Source: Weissella coleopterorum
GTDB taxonomy: Bacteria > Bacillota > Bacilli > Lactobacillales > Lactobacillaceae
Direction: 5' to 3'
DNA length: 64,000 nt
Assembly (NCBI RefSeq): GCF_011304355.1
Contig: NZ_CP049888.1
Span: 434,001-498,000, forward strand
The notes below the pieces were generated by a model, which worked only from the letters and a program-made list of their open reading frames with translations, was not told the origin of the DNA and did no database searches. Positions 8,295-18,261 of this stretch are shown in pieces. Position 1 is the first letter of the stretch. Every line of letters begins with the position of its first letter. A program made the translations under genes and the position numbers.

Positions 8295-9149
8295 TTAATC
8301 GACTTCCGGGAGATTTGTATTAATGCGGGCCATATAGTTAGGCACAAAATCAGCAATGAAGCTTGGGCGGACAACCCAATTATGTTCGGCTAATTCTTGA
8401 GCAATGGCACTATGCGCGTACACTGCTGCTTCAGTGGCACGGCGTGGTTCGGCGAATTGCCCTACAAAACCAGCAATCAGACCTGCAAGAGTGTCGCCCA
8501 TGCCACCAGTAGCTTGATATGGGCCACCCAGTAATAACTCCATTTGACGATTTTCGCTTAATATTACTGTGTGGTGCTTTTTAAGAACTAATACATCGAT
8601 ATTTAATGTTTTTCGTTGTAAATCATTTAATTCCATCGAGTCTTGGTATGGAATCATGACACTTGATAACTGAGCCCATTCACCTTGATGAGGTGTTGCG
8701 ATAGTAAAGACGTTTGTTGGAATCATAACATGTTTATCTGCAATGATCCCAAGCGCGCTGGCATCTAGTATCAAAGTTTGATTTTCCCGCATCGCGCGCA
8801 TAGTTGATCGGAGTAACTCAATTGCATCTTCAGAGTTGCCCAGTCCTGGTCCGATTAAGACAACGGAACTTTTGCGAACCTGTTCTAAAACAGTGCCATG
8901 ATTATCCCAGTCGAGTGCCATAGCTTCGGGATTGCGAATATGCAAAGGGGTGATGTTGGTATTGTGTGTTGCCACAGTGACTAAGCCTGCACCCGAACTG
9001 ACGGCTGCGGAAGCAGCCATCAAAATGGCACCACCAAATTGTTCATTTCCACCAATTAAAAGAATATTTCCAAAATTGGTTTTATTAGTTGTGACCGGTC
9101 GTTTTTGGATGACCTCATGTAAAATATCAGCTTTAAGTTCAGTGACCAT
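8295..9149 (-). CDS. nnrD: ADP-dependent (S)-NAD(P)H-hydrate dehydratase
   Basis: This 284-residue ribokinase-fold enzyme repairs damaged NAD(P)HX, using ADP. The family elements appear in order: GNILLIGGNEQFGGA, the glycine-rich LIGPGLGNS, LILDASAL, TPHQGEW and the catalytic GGMGDTLAG. The frame is open to 9332, but I start at ATG 9149. GAGAGG lies 9 bases upstream of it (9159-9164), and MVTELKADIL is a normal NnrD start. No NnrE epimerase domain is fused, as in other lactobacilli. It is monocistronic with its own terminator. Confidence 0.9.
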   Translation of the reverse strand: MVTELKADILHEVIQKRPVTTNKTNFGNILLIGGNEQFGGAILMAASAAVSSGAGLVTVATHNTNITPLHIRNPEAMALDWDNHGTVLEQVRKSSVVLIGPGLGNSEDAIELLRSTMRAMRENQTLILDASALGIIADKHVMIPTNVFTIATPHQGEWAQLSSVMIPYQDSMELNDLQRKTLNIDVLVLKKHHTVILSENRQMELLLGGPYQATGGMGDTLAGLIAGFVGQFAEPRRATEAAVYAHSAIAQELAEHNWVVRPSFIADFVPNYMARINTNLPEVD

Positions 9150-9440
9150 TGCCAAAAACCTCTCAAATCGTAAGGATGATAAACTATTCTTTAATTTTAG
9201 CACATAATATTTAAGTCTTAACGAATTAAATTTTGAGATTTTAAAAATGGGCACAATTATGTCCAAATTTGGTGTCTTTTGTGGTATCCGATGTGGTGTT
9301 AAAGTAGTTGTTGGTGTGTTACAATTGATCATATTAATAGTGACTGATTATGGGGTTAGCACGGCTTGGATACAAGTTATCAACCCGTAAGTATCAATTG
9401 TCACCAACTAAAAAATAATGATAAAAGGGTGAATTAAAAA

Positions 9441-11807
9441 ATGGCAAATCCAGTAAGACAAATGATAGAAAGTGATCGGGGAACGCTCCGCCATTTAAAA
9501 CACATTGCAACTAAAGTTGATTCATATTCCAGTGCAATGGAGGCGTTAAGTGATGAAGAATTACAAGCTAAGACGCCATATTTTCGTGAATTATTAGCAA
9601 ATGGTAAAAGTTTGGATGAAATTTTACCAGAAGCATTTGCTGTTGTACGGGAGGGGGCCCGCCGGATTTTAGGTTTGTATCCATTTATCGTGCAAATCAT
9701 GGGTTCTATTGCGTTGCACCAAGGAAACATTGCTGAAATGAAAACTGGTGAAGGTAAGACCTTAACAGCTACAATGGCTGTTTATTTAAATGCACTCCCA
9801 CAAAAAGGGGTACATGTTGTGACAGTTAATGAATATCTTTCACAACGTGATGGAACCGAAATGGGAGAACTTTATCAATGGTTAGGTCTAACGGTTGGAA
9901 TTAATTTAGCTGATCAATCCGCTGATGAAAAACGGGCAGCCTATCAAGCGGATATTACGTATTCAACCAATTCTGAAATCGGGTTTGATTATTTGCGCGA
10001 TAACATGGTTTCGCGGCGTGAAGATCGGGTCCAACGGCTATTGAATTTTGCGTTGGTTGATGAAACCGATTCGATTTTGATCGATGAGGCACGAACTCCT
10101 TTGATCATCTCAGGAGCGCCAGCCCAAGAGTCAACTCAGTTATATGTTCGAGCTGATCGATTTGTTAAATCCTTAATTCGAGATGTTGATTTTGAAGTTG
10201 ACTTGGAAGCTAAGGCAGTCTTACTTCATGATGAGGGGATTACTAAGGCTGAACGTTATTTCAATTTGCCAAACTTGTATGGTTCAGACAATATCGCATT
10301 GACGCACCATATAGATCAAGCGCTTCGTGCCAATTACACGATGGAAAATAATAAAGATTATGTCGTGCGAAATGGCGAAGTCATGTTGGTCGATGCCTTT
10401 TCTGGACGTATTCAAGATGGGCGCCGTTTCTCAGACGGACTACATCAGGCACTAGAGGCTAAAGAGCAGGTACAAATTCAAGAGGATAATCGTGCGATGG
10501 CGTCGATTACTTATCAAAATTTATTCCGTCGCTATAAAAAGCTTTCTGGAATGACGGGAACAGCCAAGACTGAAGCTGAAGAATTCCGCGAAATTTATAA
10601 TATGGAAATTGTCAGCATTCCGACTAATCGACCAAATGCCCGAGTAGATGAGCCTGATTTACTTTATCCTAATTTACAAGCGAAATTTAAAGCGGTGATT
10701 GAATTAGTACAAAAGCTTCATGCTAAAGGACAACCGATCTTGATTGGTACGGTTGCGGTGGAAACATCTGAATTATTAGCGCAGTTATTAAATCGTCTAA
10801 ATGTACCGCATAATGTTTTGAATGCTAAAAATCACGCTAAAGAAGCCGAAATTATTGCAAATGCTGGACAACGTGGTGCTGTGACAATTGCTACAAATAT
10901 GGCTGGACGTGGAACAGATATCAAGTTGGGTCCTGGTGTGGCTGATCTAGGTGGTTTAGCTGTCATTGGTACTGAGCGACATGAATCGCGGCGTATTGAT
11001 AATCAGTTACGAGGACGTTCTGGCCGGCAAGGTGATCAAGGTTATTCGCAATTCTTTCTTTCTTTGGAAGATGATTTGATGCTCCGCTTTGGTGGGGAAA
11101 AAATTAAAGCGATGATGGATCGAATGAACTTGGAAGACGAAGACGCCGTGATTCGAAACCGTTTGATTACACGTTCAGTTGAGTCAGCACAAAAACGGGT
11201 TGAAGGAAATAATTATGATGCTCGAAAGAACGTTTTACAGTATGATGACGTCATGTCACAACAGCGAGAAGTATTCTATCGTGATCGAAATGCCGTGATT
11301 GATGCTGATAAATCACTGGAAGCAGTGTTATTACCCATGGTAGAACGAACTATTAATCGAGTAGTAGATGCTAATACGATGGGTACTACTAAAGAATGGG
11401 ATCTAGATGTCATTGCGCAATTTATGCGAGCGGTTTTGATGCCGGAAGAAATGGTCCATGTTGAGCAATTAGAGAATAAGACCAAAGATGAACTGAAAGA
11501 ATACTTGAATAATCAAGCTTTGACGGTTTATGCGGATAAAGTTAGTGCCCTGAGAGATGAGGAACAATTATTGCAATTTACGCGAGTTGTCATTTTACGG
11601 GTCTTAGATGAACAATGGACTGATCACATGGAAGCGATGAACCAACTGCGCGATTCCATTCAATTACGTGGGTATGGTCAATTAAATCCATTAATTGAGT
11701 ATCAAAATGAAGGCTTCGCTATGTTTGAGGAAATGATCTCAAGTATTGAATATGAGGTTACCCGACTCTTTATGAAGGCGGAAATCCGGCAAAACTTAAC
11801 CGTTTAG
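9441..11807 (+). CDS. secA: protein translocase ATPase SecA
   Basis: This 788-residue motor drives preproteins through SecYEG at the membrane. Walker A is [14 protein letters not shown] (about 97-110) and the DEAD-like motif is [14 protein letters not shown], with Thr where most SecA have Val. [10 protein letters not shown] and RGRSGRQGD mark the second nucleotide-binding half. The C-terminal zinc-binding tail is absent, as usual in lactobacilli. RBS AAAGGGTGA precedes the ATG. In many Firmicutes hpf comes before secA and prfB after it; here prfB follows but hpf is absent. Confidence 0.97.
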   Translation: MANPVRQMIESDRGTLRHLKHIATKVDSYSSAMEALSDEELQAKTPYFRELLANGKSLDEILPEAFAVVREGARRILGLYPFIVQIMGSIALHQGNIAEMKTGEGKTLTATMAVYLNALPQKGVHVVTVNEYLSQRDGTEMGELYQWLGLTVGINLADQSADEKRAAYQADITYSTNSEIGFDYLRDNMVSRREDRVQRLLNFALVDETDSILIDEARTPLIISGAPAQESTQLYVRADRFVKSLIRDVDFEVDLEAKAVLLHDEGITKAERYFNLPNLYGSDNIALTHHIDQALRANYTMENNKDYVVRNGEVMLVDAFSGRIQDGRRFSDGLHQALEAKEQVQIQEDNRAMASITYQNLFRRYKKLSGMTGTAKTEAEEFREIYNMEIVSIPTNRPNARVDEPDLLYPNLQAKFKAVIELVQKLHAKGQPILIGTVAVETSELLAQLLNRLNVPHNVLNAKNHAKEAEIIANAGQRGAVTIATNMAGRGTDIKLGPGVADLGGLAVIGTERHESRRIDNQLRGRSGRQGDQGYSQFFLSLEDDLMLRFGGEKIKAMMDRMNLEDEDAVIRNRLITRSVESAQKRVEGNNYDARKNVLQYDDVMSQQREVFYRDRNAVIDADKSLEAVLLPMVERTINRVVDANTMGTTKEWDLDVIAQFMRAVLMPEEMVHVEQLENKTKDELKEYLNNQALTVYADKVSALRDEEQLLQFTRVVILRVLDEQWTDHMEAMNQLRDSIQLRGYGQLNPLIEYQNEGFAMFEEMISSIEYEVTRLFMKAEIRQNLTV

Positions 11808-11856
11808 TGAGCATTGTTTGAAAGAACCATTAAACGAAAGAAGACTGATGAAATTA

Positions 11857-11897
11857 AATAAGGGGGTTGGAACATTTAGTGTCCCAACCCCCTTATT
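11857..11897 (+). promoter_or_regulatory. very strong hairpin between secA and prfB
   Basis: A perfect 14-bp stem (11857-11870 with 11884-11897) contains a run of five G and a run of five C. GGAACA/TGTCC can extend it with a bulge. No T-run follows, so it is not a classical terminator. It could pause polymerase, protect or define mRNA ends, or modulate prfB translation, whose start lies 26 bases further on. Confidence 0.55.
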
Positions 11898-11922
11898 GAT
11901 CAAATTAGAAGGGAATTTAGGA

Positions 11923-13038
11923 ATGGAATTAGTTGAAATTCGGCATGAACTGGAAGTCATTAAAATAGAAGTTACCAATCTCGGTGAAAATCTAGATTTA
12001 GACGCCTTAAATGATCAAATTGCGGCCAACGAAGATCTGATGGGGCAGCCAGATTTTTGGAATGATAATGTGGCGGCCCAGGCTTTAATTGATGAAAACA
12101 ACGATGTGAAACAGCGACGAGATAATTATCTCCAGTTGCAAAACGGGATTGAATCAGTGGAAACTTCACTTGAATTATTAAGTGAAGTTGCTGATCCAGA
12201 AATGGAAACGGAGCTGGAAGTTGAGTTTCAAGCATTACAAAGTCAACTAGAGCAATACCGTTTAGAACAACTACTCAACGAGCCGTATGATGCTAATAAT
12301 GCGATCTTAGAAATTCATCCGGGCTCAGGGGGAACTGAGTCTGCTGATTGGGGGGCAAACTTGCAAAGGATGTATACCCGCTGGGCTGAGAAGCATCGTT
12401 TCCATGTGGAAATCTTAGACTATCATCCGGGGGATGTGGCAGGAATTGATTCGGTGACATTAAAGATTTCGGGGCATAACGCTTTTGGCTATTTACGGTC
12501 TGAACGTGGAGTTCATCGATTTGTACGAATTTCCCCTTTTGATTCTGCTGGACGGCGTCACACTTCTTTTGTGTCGGTCGATATTATGCCAGAATTGGAT
12601 GAATCGATTGAAATTGATATTAATCCAGCTGATGTTAAAATGGATGTTTATCGGGCGTCGGGGGCTGGTGGTCAACATATTAATAAAACCTCTTCAGCGG
12701 TTCGTTTGACCCACTTGCCCACGGGAATTGTTGTTGCATCACAACAGCAGCGTTCCCAATTTCAGAATAAAGATACAGCTTATGGTATGTTGAAAGCCAA
12801 ACTTTATCAATTGGAGATGGACAAAAAAGAAGCTGAACGCGCTGAAATATCAGGTGATCACTTGGATAATGGCTGGGGATCACAGATTCGGTCGTATGTT
12901 TTTCAGCCATATCGGATGGTCAAAGATCATCGGACTAATTATGAAAATGGAAATCCACAGGGTGTGATGGACGGAAATTTGGATGGGTTTATGAATGCAT
13001 ATTTACAGTGGAAACTAGGTTTATTAAACCCAGAATAA
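11923..13038 (+). CDS. prfB: peptide chain release factor 2
   Basis: This 371-residue factor recognises UGA/UAA stops (SPF motif in VRISPFDSAG) and triggers peptide release through GGQ (SGAGGQHINK). The reading frame extends upstream to 11818, but that part crosses the strong hairpin and has no family similarity. ATG 11923 with MELVEIRHEL is the normal N-terminus. The usual programmed +1 frameshift (CTT TGA C near codon 25) is absent: the corresponding LGENLDLDAL is encoded in one frame. UGA-dependent autoregulation is therefore missing. Confidence 0.95.
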   Translation: MELVEIRHELEVIKIEVTNLGENLDLDALNDQIAANEDLMGQPDFWNDNVAAQALIDENNDVKQRRDNYLQLQNGIESVETSLELLSEVADPEMETELEVEFQALQSQLEQYRLEQLLNEPYDANNAILEIHPGSGGTESADWGANLQRMYTRWAEKHRFHVEILDYHPGDVAGIDSVTLKISGHNAFGYLRSERGVHRFVRISPFDSAGRRHTSFVSVDIMPELDESIEIDINPADVKMDVYRASGAGGQHINKTSSAVRLTHLPTGIVVASQQQRSQFQNKDTAYGMLKAKLYQLEMDKKEAERAEISGDHLDNGWGSQIRSYVFQPYRMVKDHRTNYENGNPQGVMDGNLDGFMNAYLQWKLGLLNPE

Positions 13039-13040
13039 TA

Positions 13041-13072
13041 AAAAAAGCTTACCAGTTTGGTAAGCTTTTTTT
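13041..13072. terminator. bidirectional terminator between prfB and femX
   Basis: AAGCTTACCA and TGGTAAGCTT pair perfectly around a GTT loop, with A6 on one side and T7 on the other. It serves both convergent genes. Confidence 0.9.
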
Positions 13073-13091
13073 ATTTACATAGCTCGAACAA

Positions 13092-14105
13092 TTAGTAGCC
13101 CATCTCATGATAAGTTGCTTCATCAAAGACGACATCAATTTCACCAATATATTCACGTGGTTCAGCTTTGACAAAATTATGCTTGAAAGCATATAATCCA
13201 TCAGAATTATCTGCCTCGCCGATTCCACCCATATCATAAGCCGCCAAATGTTCATCAAGGGCCCATTGAATCATGGCTGTCTGGACAGCATAAGGGGCAT
13301 AATAAGTATTTCCATCCACAGATCCGGCGTACATATACCAGATTCTATTACCATAGTTAAAGCCAATCCCAGTTGATAATAATTCACCTTCGCGTTCAGC
13401 TAAATAAATTCGCATTACGTCACTGTCACCAAATGAAGCGAGGAGTCGTTCAAAATAGCTTTTTGGGCGGTATGAAATACCATGACGTTTAGCCATTTCA
13501 GAATATGAGGTGAAAAAGGCATCTAATTCAGAATCTGTGTTTCCAAATCGGACGGTAACCCCATCGCGAATTGGCCGCTTGAGTTTACTTTTTACTTTTG
13601 ATGGATAGAGGTCAAAGGTTTCTTTAGCATCAGGCCATTCTGTTAAGTCAATTACCATATTTCGACGTGGTTGAATGGTACCGTGCATGCCTAATGCATC
13701 AACATTACGGTTCCGTGTAACAAAGCCATGGACTTGTAAAGTATCATTCAATTCTTGTGAAAAGTCGACTTCAGGGTCAAAGCGAAGAAGATAGACATTA
13801 TCGTTTTTTAAAGCTTTTTTGGCCTCTTCAACCAGTTCTAGTAGCATTTCAGTATTATTAATATCTACAACTGGTCCTTTGGAAGCATACGCAAACTTTT
13901 TACCATTTGAAACCGTGCTCAAAAGCATGGACATAGCAGCTGTGATCGCTCCGGTTGCATCGGTTAAATAGACATAACGTGGTTCCCAATTATTTTTAAC
14001 ATGTGACCAGCGAAGATCTTGGGTAATTCTTCCAAATTCTGAATTTTGAATAAAATTTTGGTATTTTTCAACTGCAACACTATCATTTAAATCTAAAACT
14101 GGCAT
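13092..14105 (-). CDS. femX: FemX-type UDP-MurNAc-pentapeptide aminoacyltransferase
   Basis: This 337-residue protein uses aminoacyl-tRNA to add the first interpeptide-bridge residue to the peptidoglycan precursor. Length and sequence (start MPVLDLND, then VKNNW, KFAYASKGPV, VTRNRNV, WYMYAGS, GNTYYAPYAVQ) strongly recall the crystallised Weissella viridescens FemX, which adds L-Ala. The lysine in VKNNW (residue 37) corresponds to its UDP-MurNAc contact. Two GNAT-like domains are expected, and the coiled-coil of larger Fem proteins is absent. I start at ATG 14105 (AAGAGA upstream) rather than the frame start at 14150. The gene is monocistronic. Confidence 0.93.
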   Translation of the reverse strand: MPVLDLNDSVAVEKYQNFIQNSEFGRITQDLRWSHVKNNWEPRYVYLTDATGAITAAMSMLLSTVSNGKKFAYASKGPVVDINNTEMLLELVEEAKKALKNDNVYLLRFDPEVDFSQELNDTLQVHGFVTRNRNVDALGMHGTIQPRRNMVIDLTEWPDAKETFDLYPSKVKSKLKRPIRDGVTVRFGNTDSELDAFFTSYSEMAKRHGISYRPKSYFERLLASFGDSDVMRIYLAEREGELLSTGIGFNYGNRIWYMYAGSVDGNTYYAPYAVQTAMIQWALDEHLAAYDMGGIGEADNSDGLYAFKHNFVKAEPREYIGEIDVVFDEATYHEMGY

Positions 14106-14320
14106 GATAATCTCTTTTCTTTTGTATTTTATAGTAATTAATTTTAGCATAATATCAATATTAAATTGGAAATATGTCTTAATTTGTAAAGAGTTTGGTC
14201 AGAGTTGATTAGGTAGATTTAATATAATTTTTGGGGCAGAGGGGACATTGTAACCGTTTTTTCGATCTGGATCTAACGGATGTAAAGTAAGTAATCCTAG
14301 GGTTTAGCCGACGGATAGCG

Positions 14321-14332
14321 TATAATAAGATT
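14321..14332 (+). promoter_or_regulatory. -10 box placed for a leaderless methyltransferase mRNA
   Basis: TATAAT (14321-14326) ends six bases before the ATG at 14333, so transcription would begin at or next to the start codon. No Shine-Dalgarno sequence lies in between. No good -35 is seen. Confidence 0.5.
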
Positions 14333-15100
14333 ATGGAAAAAATAAACTCAAATCAAAATGCCCGTGTTAAAGCATGGGCCAAGTTACAAACGAAAAAAGG
14401 ACGTCAAGCTAGTCAAACTTATTTGTTAGATGGTTGGCACCTGGTTCAAGAGGCGATTCACGCTGATGGGAAGATTCGGGCGATTATTGCGACCGAAAGT
14501 CAGTATGAATTACATCAAGAAGAACTTCCCCTTGGGGTTCCCGTTTTTGTAATTTACGACGATATTGCTAAAAAACTATCAGATTTAGTAACTCCGCAAG
14601 GAATTTTTGCTGAAGTTTCCTTACCAAACTTTAATCGCGCACCAAAGTATATTCATGAAGGAGCATGGCTATTCTTGGATGCGATTCAAGATCCAGGAAA
14701 CGTCGGTACAATGATCCGAACGGCAGATGCAGCTGGATTTACAGGAGTCGTCTTTGGTCAAGGATCTGTTGATCCTTATTCACCTAAGGCCGTTCGAGCT
14801 ATGCAGGGATCACAATTCCACTTGCAGCTAGCAAATGGTGATTTACACGAATGGATTCCTGAATTTGTTCGGAATGATTTCCAAGTATATGGAACGCAAT
14901 TAAATCCAGAAGCAGCAAATATCTTCGAAACGATCCCAGCACAAAACTTTGCGCTGGTGATGGGGAATGAAGGTCAGGGTATGGCTGATGATTTGGCAGA
15001 TATGACAAGTAAAAACTTATATATTCCACTGAGTGGTCATGCTGAATCTTTGAATGTAGGGGTTGCAGCTGGGGTAGCGATGTTTACCCTGAAGCATTAA
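14333..15100 (+). CDS. TrmH/SpoU-family RNA methyltransferase
   Basis: This 255-residue SPOUT enzyme is likely an rRNA or tRNA 2'-O-ribose methyltransferase. An N-terminal substrate-binding domain (NQNARVKAWAKL, TYLLDGWHLVQEA) precedes the knotted domain with motif 1 QDPGNVGTMIRTADAAGF, motif 2 LVMGNEGQGM and motif 3 IPLSGHAESLNVGVA. The start is fixed by alignment: family members begin only a few residues before this SxxNxxVK motif. That places the ATG directly behind a -10 box without a ribosome binding site. The target nucleotide cannot be predicted. Confidence 0.92.
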   Translation: MEKINSNQNARVKAWAKLQTKKGRQASQTYLLDGWHLVQEAIHADGKIRAIIATESQYELHQEELPLGVPVFVIYDDIAKKLSDLVTPQGIFAEVSLPNFNRAPKYIHEGAWLFLDAIQDPGNVGTMIRTADAAGFTGVVFGQGSVDPYSPKAVRAMQGSQFHLQLANGDLHEWIPEFVRNDFQVYGTQLNPEAANIFETIPAQNFALVMGNEGQGMADDLADMTSKNLYIPLSGHAESLNVGVAAGVAMFTLKH

Positions 15101-15193
15101 TTTTAAAATGATTTAATAGAAGTTAATTTGAGCTAGTGGATGGTCTAAGATGACAATGTTATATTTTTAACATTGCTAACGAGGAGGCAAAGC

Positions 15194-15697
15194 GTGCAAA
15201 AAGATGCCTGGCAGAGTGATCGCGCTTATCGCGATATTGTCGATGATTTATTACAGCAGCCAGCCGTACAAGAGTTGGCAAATTATACACAACATCATCA
15301 TTCGGATCGTTTAACGCATTCGATTATGGTCTCATATTGGAGCTATCGTTTAGGACTTCGGTTGGGTTTGAATGCTACGGCGTTGGCCCGGGCTGGGATC
15401 TTACATGATTTGTTTTATTATGATTGGCGTGAAACTAAATTTGAACTTGGAACGCATGCTTTTATTCATCCGCGGGTAAGTCTGCGAAATGCTGAAAAAA
15501 TAACGCCCCTATCAAATATGGAAAAAGATATCATTTTGAAACATATGTGGGGTTCCACATGGGCAATGCCTCATTATTGGGAGAGTCTTTTACTTAATTT
15601 GGTGGATGATGAAACTGCAGTGATGGATTTCTTTAATCCGGTTGTGGATCGTTTTAAAGCCTTGAAAACTTTACATTGGATTAAACGTGAATTGTAA
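15194..15697 (+). CDS. HD-domain hydrolase
   Basis: This 167-residue protein has the metal-binding HD pattern: HSDRLTHS, then GILHDLFYYDW, HPRVSLRNA and KHMWG. HD hydrolases of this size act on nucleotides or phosphoesters, but the substrate is unknown. I start at GTG 15194, which has GAGGAGG upstream, rather than at the ATG at 15173. It is followed 39 bases later by an HxlR regulator. Confidence 0.78.
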   Translation: MQKDAWQSDRAYRDIVDDLLQQPAVQELANYTQHHHSDRLTHSIMVSYWSYRLGLRLGLNATALARAGILHDLFYYDWRETKFELGTHAFIHPRVSLRNAEKITPLSNMEKDIILKHMWGSTWAMPHYWESLLLNLVDDETAVMDFFNPVVDRFKALKTLHWIKREL

Positions 15698-15736
15698 TAA
15701 CTTAAAAACGTGAGTGCATTAAGGAGGAGAATCATA

Positions 15737-16063
15737 ATGGCATCAGCTGAAACTAAAACAGCGGCTAGTATTTGTCCAAAGTTTATTGCCACTTTTGAAA
15801 TATTAGGTCGTAAATGGAACGGCTTAATTGTTGAGGTGCTCCTTATTGATGGACCCAAACGCTTTAAAGACTTGGCTGTGGCGATTGAAACATGTTCCGA
15901 CCGCGTGTTAGTCGAACGTCTGAAGGAACTTGAAGAAGCCCAGATTATTGAAAGAATCCCTGTATCGGAATCAACGCGCCATGCTTATCAGTTAACTGAA
16001 CGGGGTGAGGCAATGCGTCCAATGATGTCAGCGATTCATACTTGGGCTGACCAGTACAATTAG
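15737..16063 (+). CDS. HxlR-family winged-helix transcriptional regulator
   Basis: This 108-residue DNA-binding protein fits the HxlR family: C near the N-terminus (ASICPKF), LGRKWNGLIVEVLL, RFKDLAVAIE and a wing after VLVERLKELEE. Such proteins often sense redox or aldehyde stress through the N-terminal Cys. The ATG at 15737 follows AAGGAGGAG. A terminator lies downstream. Its regulon is not evident from the neighbours. Confidence 0.88.
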   Translation: MASAETKTAASICPKFIATFEILGRKWNGLIVEVLLIDGPKRFKDLAVAIETCSDRVLVERLKELEEAQIIERIPVSESTRHAYQLTERGEAMRPMMSAIHTWADQYN

Positions 16064-16106
16064 TTTTCGACTATAGTATTGAGCAAATTAAATTAATTTT
16101 AGATGA

Positions 16107-16139
16107 AACGAATTCCTTAATTTTGGAGTTTGTTTTTTT
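16107..16139 (+). terminator. terminator after the HxlR gene
   Basis: AACGAATTCC pairs with GGAGTTTGTT (10 bp with wobbles) and is followed by a run of seven T. The rest of the 16064-16308 gap is AT-rich and shows no gene. Confidence 0.7.
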
Positions 16140-16308
16140 GTTAATAATAATTTAAAAGATCATGGATGGTCGAATTGATGATACTCAATGCAAAAACGAT
16201 TCAGGAATAGAACTACGAAAATTTTAACAGCAACTCTGGCTTTAAATATACGATGAGTTCATATTTTCATGCTAAAATGGGAAGGAACGTAAAAACGAGG
16301 AGACAACT

Positions 16309-17133
16309 ATGACAGTCATTAATTTAGATAACACTGAGCTAAAAACAGCATTTGCTAATTTTAAAACGGTTCAGACCCCTGAATTGCAAACACAATTTGA
16401 ATTGGCCCTTTTGAATGCGCATTTTTTAGTCCCAGTCCAAGCTCCGGAGAATTTGGTTCCTGATGCAGAGGGAAATTTGAATTTAGCAGCTGGTCAACAG
16501 CTAGCTTTTGTTTCATTGATCGATCCAAATGAAGAAAATTTTTTACCAATCTTTACAGATAATGAAAATTATCAAAAAAATCCTGATCATTGGGAACAGA
16601 ATATTATGGTGGTAGAATTTCCATTTACTCAATTTATTGAAATGTTTAAAAAAGATGCTACTTTACAAAATTTAGTCATGAATCCGTTTATTTCGCAAGA
16701 GACATTGCAAATTAGTCGCGATAATATTGAATATTTAATGCAAAATTATGAATATCATCAAGGTGAGCCACAACCCATTCAAAATATGATGGAAAATTCA
16801 GAGCCAGGTACTGATCAAGCGATTGAAATCCGGGTTCCCGACGAAGTACCAACGAAATTACAAGCTAATTTAATGGGCTTGGCAGATGATGCAAAGGGAA
16901 TTGTGGATAAAATGTATCTTCTTTGGATGCAGGGAGCTGGCGGAAGACAAGGACGTTTCTTATTACTATTAGATGGACCGGACTTGGGCCAGGTGAAGGA
17001 CCAAATTCCAAATTTCAAGGACGTCTTCCCCAAGACACTGGGTGAAAAAATCACCGGTGAAGTAGTCTTAACCCAAGAAATCGCTGGTCTAGATTTGAGT
17101 GAATTCCAAGCTTTTTATCAATATCAAATGTAA
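16309..17133 (+). CDS. SseB-family protein
   Basis: This 274-residue cytoplasmic protein has an N-terminal SseB-like region (about 20-140, QQLAFVSLIDPNEENFLPIF) and an SseB C-terminal domain (about 165-274, EIRVPDEVPTKLQANLM and GRFLLLLDGPDLGQVKDQI). The family is named after a serine-sensitivity enhancer and its biochemistry is unknown. RBS GAGGAGA. It lies 20 bases ahead of the ferredoxin reductase gene and is probably co-transcribed with it. Confidence 0.8.
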   Translation: MTVINLDNTELKTAFANFKTVQTPELQTQFELALLNAHFLVPVQAPENLVPDAEGNLNLAAGQQLAFVSLIDPNEENFLPIFTDNENYQKNPDHWEQNIMVVEFPFTQFIEMFKKDATLQNLVMNPFISQETLQISRDNIEYLMQNYEYHQGEPQPIQNMMENSEPGTDQAIEIRVPDEVPTKLQANLMGLADDAKGIVDKMYLLWMQGAGGRQGRFLLLLDGPDLGQVKDQIPNFKDVFPKTLGEKITGEVVLTQEIAGLDLSEFQAFYQYQM

Positions 17134-17153
17134 AATCAGAAAAGGTGGCTAAA

Positions 17154-18176
17154 ATGGTGAAGACCAAAGAAGTGGATTTAGTAATCATTGGTGCCGGTCC
17201 CGTGGGCCTGTTTGCGACATTTTACGCCCGATTGAGAGAATTAAATGTCGTTCTTATTGAAAGTCTTGATATTACTGGTGGACAACCTCAAAATTTATAT
17301 CCCCAAAAACAAATTTTGGATGTACCCGGCTGGTTAGGATTAGATGGAACTAATTTAACGAGTCAACTCCAAGCTCAAATGGAACAGCTACAACCAGAAG
17401 TATATTTAGGAACAACCGTTACAAATGTTTCAAATCTCACTGAGGCGGTCTTGGTTAAAACGGATCGACAAATTGATTTTAAAGCGGCTGCTGTCCTAGT
17501 TGCGACGGGTAAAGGTGCTTTTGAACCTCGAAGATTGACGAGTGATTTAGAACAAAATTTTGAAAATCATGGTTTATATTATTTTGTGCAAGATTTACAG
17601 CAATTTAAAAATCAACGGGTCACGGTGCTTGGGGGCGGAGATTCTGCGGTTGATTTGGCCAATCAACTGAGCACGATTGCAAAAGATGTAACCATTGTTC
17701 ATCGACGGAATAATTTTCGGGCTTTGGAACATGCTTTGGTGACTTTGGCAGAAAATAAAGTGCATAAAATGACACCATATACTATTCAACGCATTGCGCG
17801 ACAAGCGGATCAAAGTTTCAAATTAGACTTACAAACCACACGCGGCCATGAAGAGAGACAACTAACGACCGATGCCATTATTGTTAGCTATGGGTTTCAG
17901 TCTGAGAATAAAATTGTTGAAGGTTGGTCAATTGATCCGGTAATGGCTCGCCAAAAAATGGTGGTTGATCAAAATATGCGGACTTCAGTTGAACGGGTTT
18001 TTGCAATTGGGGATGCCGCTGAATTTGAACACAAAGCGGAATTAATTGTAACAGGATTTGGGGACGCCCCTGTAGCCATTAATACAATTATTGATCAATA
18101 TCTTCAAACCCATCAAGGGGTGTTACATTCTTCAAGCATTAAAATCAAAGACGGGCAGCTGCATATCGAAAAATAA
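17154..18176 (+). CDS. ferredoxin/flavodoxin--NADP+ reductase (type 2, TrxB-like)
   Basis: This 340-residue flavoprotein has the FAD motif GAGPVGLFATFYAR at the N-terminus, GGQPQNLYPQK typical of YumC-type reductases, the NADPH motif VLGGGDSAVDLANQL (about 160-175) and the late FAD motif VFAIGDAAEFEHK. It lacks the CxxC of thioredoxin reductase. ATG 17154 lies 8 bases after AAAGG. The alternative GTG at 17145 overlaps that site. It likely supplies electrons to flavodoxin or ferredoxin. Confidence 0.9.
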   Translation: MVKTKEVDLVIIGAGPVGLFATFYARLRELNVVLIESLDITGGQPQNLYPQKQILDVPGWLGLDGTNLTSQLQAQMEQLQPEVYLGTTVTNVSNLTEAVLVKTDRQIDFKAAAVLVATGKGAFEPRRLTSDLEQNFENHGLYYFVQDLQQFKNQRVTVLGGGDSAVDLANQLSTIAKDVTIVHRRNNFRALEHALVTLAENKVHKMTPYTIQRIARQADQSFKLDLQTTRGHEERQLTTDAIIVSYGFQSENKIVEGWSIDPVMARQKMVVDQNMRTSVERVFAIGDAAEFEHKAELIVTGFGDAPVAINTIIDQYLQTHQGVLHSSSIKIKDGQLHIEK

Positions 18177-18261
18177 TGGATATAAAATCTAATTATTCGC
18201 ATTCGACACAAAATTTTGCTATAATGTTCACATATTAATTTTTGAAAGAGGGTATTTATTA

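Noticed and set aside
11818..11922. 35-residue N-terminal extension of RF2
   Set aside because: It crosses a strong hairpin, has no family similarity and no convincing ribosome binding site. ATG 11923 matches the RF2 N-terminus.
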